The position numbers and the translations under genes were made by a program. Positions 62,591 through 64,000 of a stretch of DNA of 64,000 nucleotides are shown piece after piece. The notes beneath the pieces are model-generated. The model was not told the origin of the DNA. It made no database searches and saw nothing but the letters and a program-made list of their open reading frames with translations. This stretch comes from Puniceicoccaceae bacterium (GTDB lineage Bacteria; Verrucomicrobiota; Verrucomicrobiia; Opitutales; JAFGAQ01): positions 62,001 to 126,000 of the forward strand of contig JANQOQ010000015.1 in the NCBI GenBank assembly GCA_028285755.1, given 5' to 3'. Each line of letters starts with the position of its first letter. Position 1 is the first letter of the stretch.

Positions 62591-64000
62591 ATGAAACACC
62601 TCCATTTACTTGTTCTCTTCTGTTTGTCTGCAATACCCGTCTCTTCCGCTTTGTCTGCTTCATCCGATGACTATTCAGAAGATACAGTTACTGCCTTTCG
62701 CGTGCGTACGGATTTCTCTGTGGATTTAGATGATGACCTTGGTTGGGCTGCCGGAATTAGTGAGACTAAAACACTCATCGTCGACACTCCTTTTCGTTTA
62801 CGTTTCGAAGTGGAAAGTGGGCCCAGCTCCGAACGTCGCCAATACTCTCTGCAATATCGCAGGAATGATAGCCCCTGGCTCTATGCGGAAGCCCATCACT
62901 TTCCTTACCCATCTGCAAAATCACCTCCCTTGAGCATTATTGGGTGTGATGCTTACTTTTATGGTGAAGAGGCTGAAGATCTGATCGCGGTTTCACAATT
63001 ACCCTATAAGCCCGGTGCAGGAATCACCCTGGCTCCCACCACACCCGGTTGGACTGATGCGAATGCTACCGCGGAATGGGAGTGGGCTCTGGTCGTCCGA
63101 CGCTGGGCAGATGGGCCTAATCTAGTTCAAACCGGAGATCGTTTTGCAATACGCATGGTGGACCAGCTTGGCAGAGTATTAGGAGGGCCTGCAGTCGAAT
63201 TTACGGTAGAAGTTCCGGACTATCATTTGGGGGGAACTTTTGTGGAGACTCCCATGCGGATAGGCCCCTACGAAGCTAAAAATGGAGAACTGTATTTCAT
63301 CATGGAACCTACGGAAACTGACAATGTGTTCATGATGGTGAAATCTACCGATGGAGGTAAATCCTGGTTTGAAGTGGATGCGGCGAACCGGCCCGGCATC
63401 GCGGATCTTGAGGGAGTGGCATCGGTTCTGTCATCGGACGGAACCATTCATATCCTACATGAGACCTCGGATGCGGTTTATTACCATGCATTCTGCATTT
63501 CCGATCATCCGGAAACTCCGGACCAATGGATCGTAGACTCAGAGGTGGTAAGTCTTATTCAGCAACCCCCTGTGCAAGTAGTGGATGTCGCTCTCAGGCC
63601 TGATGGTAGTTTAGTGAGTGTCTATGCGAATGGTGACCGACTCCTTTATCAGCTCAGGTCACCTGCAGGAGACTGGTTGCAGCCTCGGGCACTCGATGAA
63701 AATATTCCCGCTCCTCAAACCAACCCATCGCTGACTGTTCAAGACGATGGAGCGGTGAATATTGCCTACAAAAGTGGGGATGGCAAAGGATGGTTTCGCC
63801 AGTTGCTCCCATCCAACGAATTAACTTCAGTTCAACAGTTGGCAGAGAGTCTTGGAACCTCTGAAGATGAATCGATGGCGATTCTTCCTTTAGTTTACTG
63901 CAAAACGAAAGGAAACACCTTTGCAGTTTACCGGCAGGCGGACGGATTTTTGTATATGACTCAGAAATCTCTTAAAGGAGACTGGTCCCCACCGATGCGT
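62591..64000 (+). CDS. Secreted Asp-box (BNR-type) protein, 3'-truncated
   Basis: The frame is open from the ATG at 62591 to the window end, at least 470 residues. A signal peptide (HLLVLFCLSAIPVSSALS) is followed by a beta-rich N-terminal domain. At about residues 250-265 is a BNR/Asp-box-like motif, KSTDGGKSWFEVD, typical of sialidase-type beta-propellers. Further propeller-like strands follow (for example SSDGTIHILHETSDAVYYH). A glycan-related role is plausible, but the family is not certain from this part. Confidence 0.75.
   Translation, partial: MKHLHLLVLFCLSAIPVSSALSASSDDYSEDTVTAFRVRTDFSVDLDDDLGWAAGISETKTLIVDTPFRLRFEVESGPSSERRQYSLQYRRNDSPWLYAEAHHFPYPSAKSPPLSIIGCDAYFYGEEAEDLIAVSQLPYKPGAGITLAPTTPGWTDANATAEWEWALVVRRWADGPNLVQTGDRFAIRMVDQLGRVLGGPAVEFTVEVPDYHLGGTFVETPMRIGPYEAKNGELYFIMEPTETDNVFMMVKSTDGGKSWFEVDAANRPGIADLEGVASVLSSDGTIHILHETSDAVYYHAFCISDHPETPDQWIVDSEVVSLIQQPPVQVVDVALRPDGSLVSVYANGDRLLYQLRSPAGDWLQPRALDENIPAPQTNPSLTVQDDGAVNIAYKSGDGKGWFRQLLPSNELTSVQQLAESLGTSEDESMAILPLVYCKTKGNTFAVYRQADGFLYMTQKSLKGDWSPPMR

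Overview
The window looks like core chromosome of a Gram-negative (diderm) bacterium. LptD and the Kdo transferase WaaA imply lipopolysaccharide, and there is an outer-membrane barrel protein and a TonB-type domain protein. Alongside these sits an mcsA-mcsB-clpC operon, better known from Firmicutes. That mix, the many secreted proteins of unknown function, a heparinase-type lyase and almost no Shine-Dalgarno sequences point to Verrucomicrobiota, perhaps a marine Opitutia/Puniceicoccales-type organism. The placement is an inference; there is no 16S gene here. No insertion sequence, prophage or CRISPR array was seen.

Layout. 1-1.6 kb: end of an outer-membrane protein gene, then rplM-rpsI. 1.7-7.1 kb: arginine operon argC-argJ-argB-argF-argG (acetylglutamate to argininosuccinate; argD and argH are elsewhere). 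7.1-10.9 kb, minus strand: lptD, scpA, a small unknown gene, trxA. 11.1-18.9 kb: glgB, rpmA-rplU, a methyltransferase, a dapF variant with both catalytic cysteines changed to serine, a DUF2332 gene and a family B DNA polymerase. 19-25.4 kb: flavodoxin, acylphosphatase, and a minus-strand run of hydrolase, double SnoaL, membrane protein and alkD, with an AraC regulator upstream. 25.5-32.3 kb: FkbM and TehB-like methyltransferases, heparinase II/III, AIM24, DJ-1/PfpI and accA. 33.15-33.53 kb: RNase P RNA. 34.4-39.2 kb: class I fumarase, rmuC, a TetR regulator with a likely operator, and Smr. 39.4-45.6 kb: branched-chain aminotransferase, mcsA-mcsB-clpC, then a TonB-domain protein and a periplasmic rhodanese. 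45.6-52.3 kb: accessory genes, mostly exported (ricin-type lectin protein, DUF2461, MEKHLA, Tyr/Gly-rich protein, ThuA-ankyrin fusion, pirin). 52.5-56.4 kb: nrdD-nrdG, a DUF4405 membrane protein and a cysteine-less rhodanese-YceI fusion. 56.4-64 kb: M61 peptidase, a degenerate histidine kinase, waaA, lexA, tRNA-His and the start of a secreted Asp-box protein.

How the genes fit together. McsA/McsB should phosphorylate arginines on damaged proteins, and the ClpC here keeps both phosphoarginine-pocket glutamates, so the system looks complete apart from ClpP (not in the window) and the usual repressor CtsR (absent from the operon). LptD and WaaA serve the envelope. The nrdDG group gives anaerobic dNTP synthesis.

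Most worth a second look: the Ser/Ser DapF, the phosphoarginine operon, the pseudo-histidine kinase, the ThuA-ankyrin and rhodanese-YceI fusions, and several perfect inverted repeats lying directly against start codons in a genome that hardly uses Shine-Dalgarno sites. I did not find a clearly new multi-gene defence or mobile system; the candidates are individual proteins and small modules.
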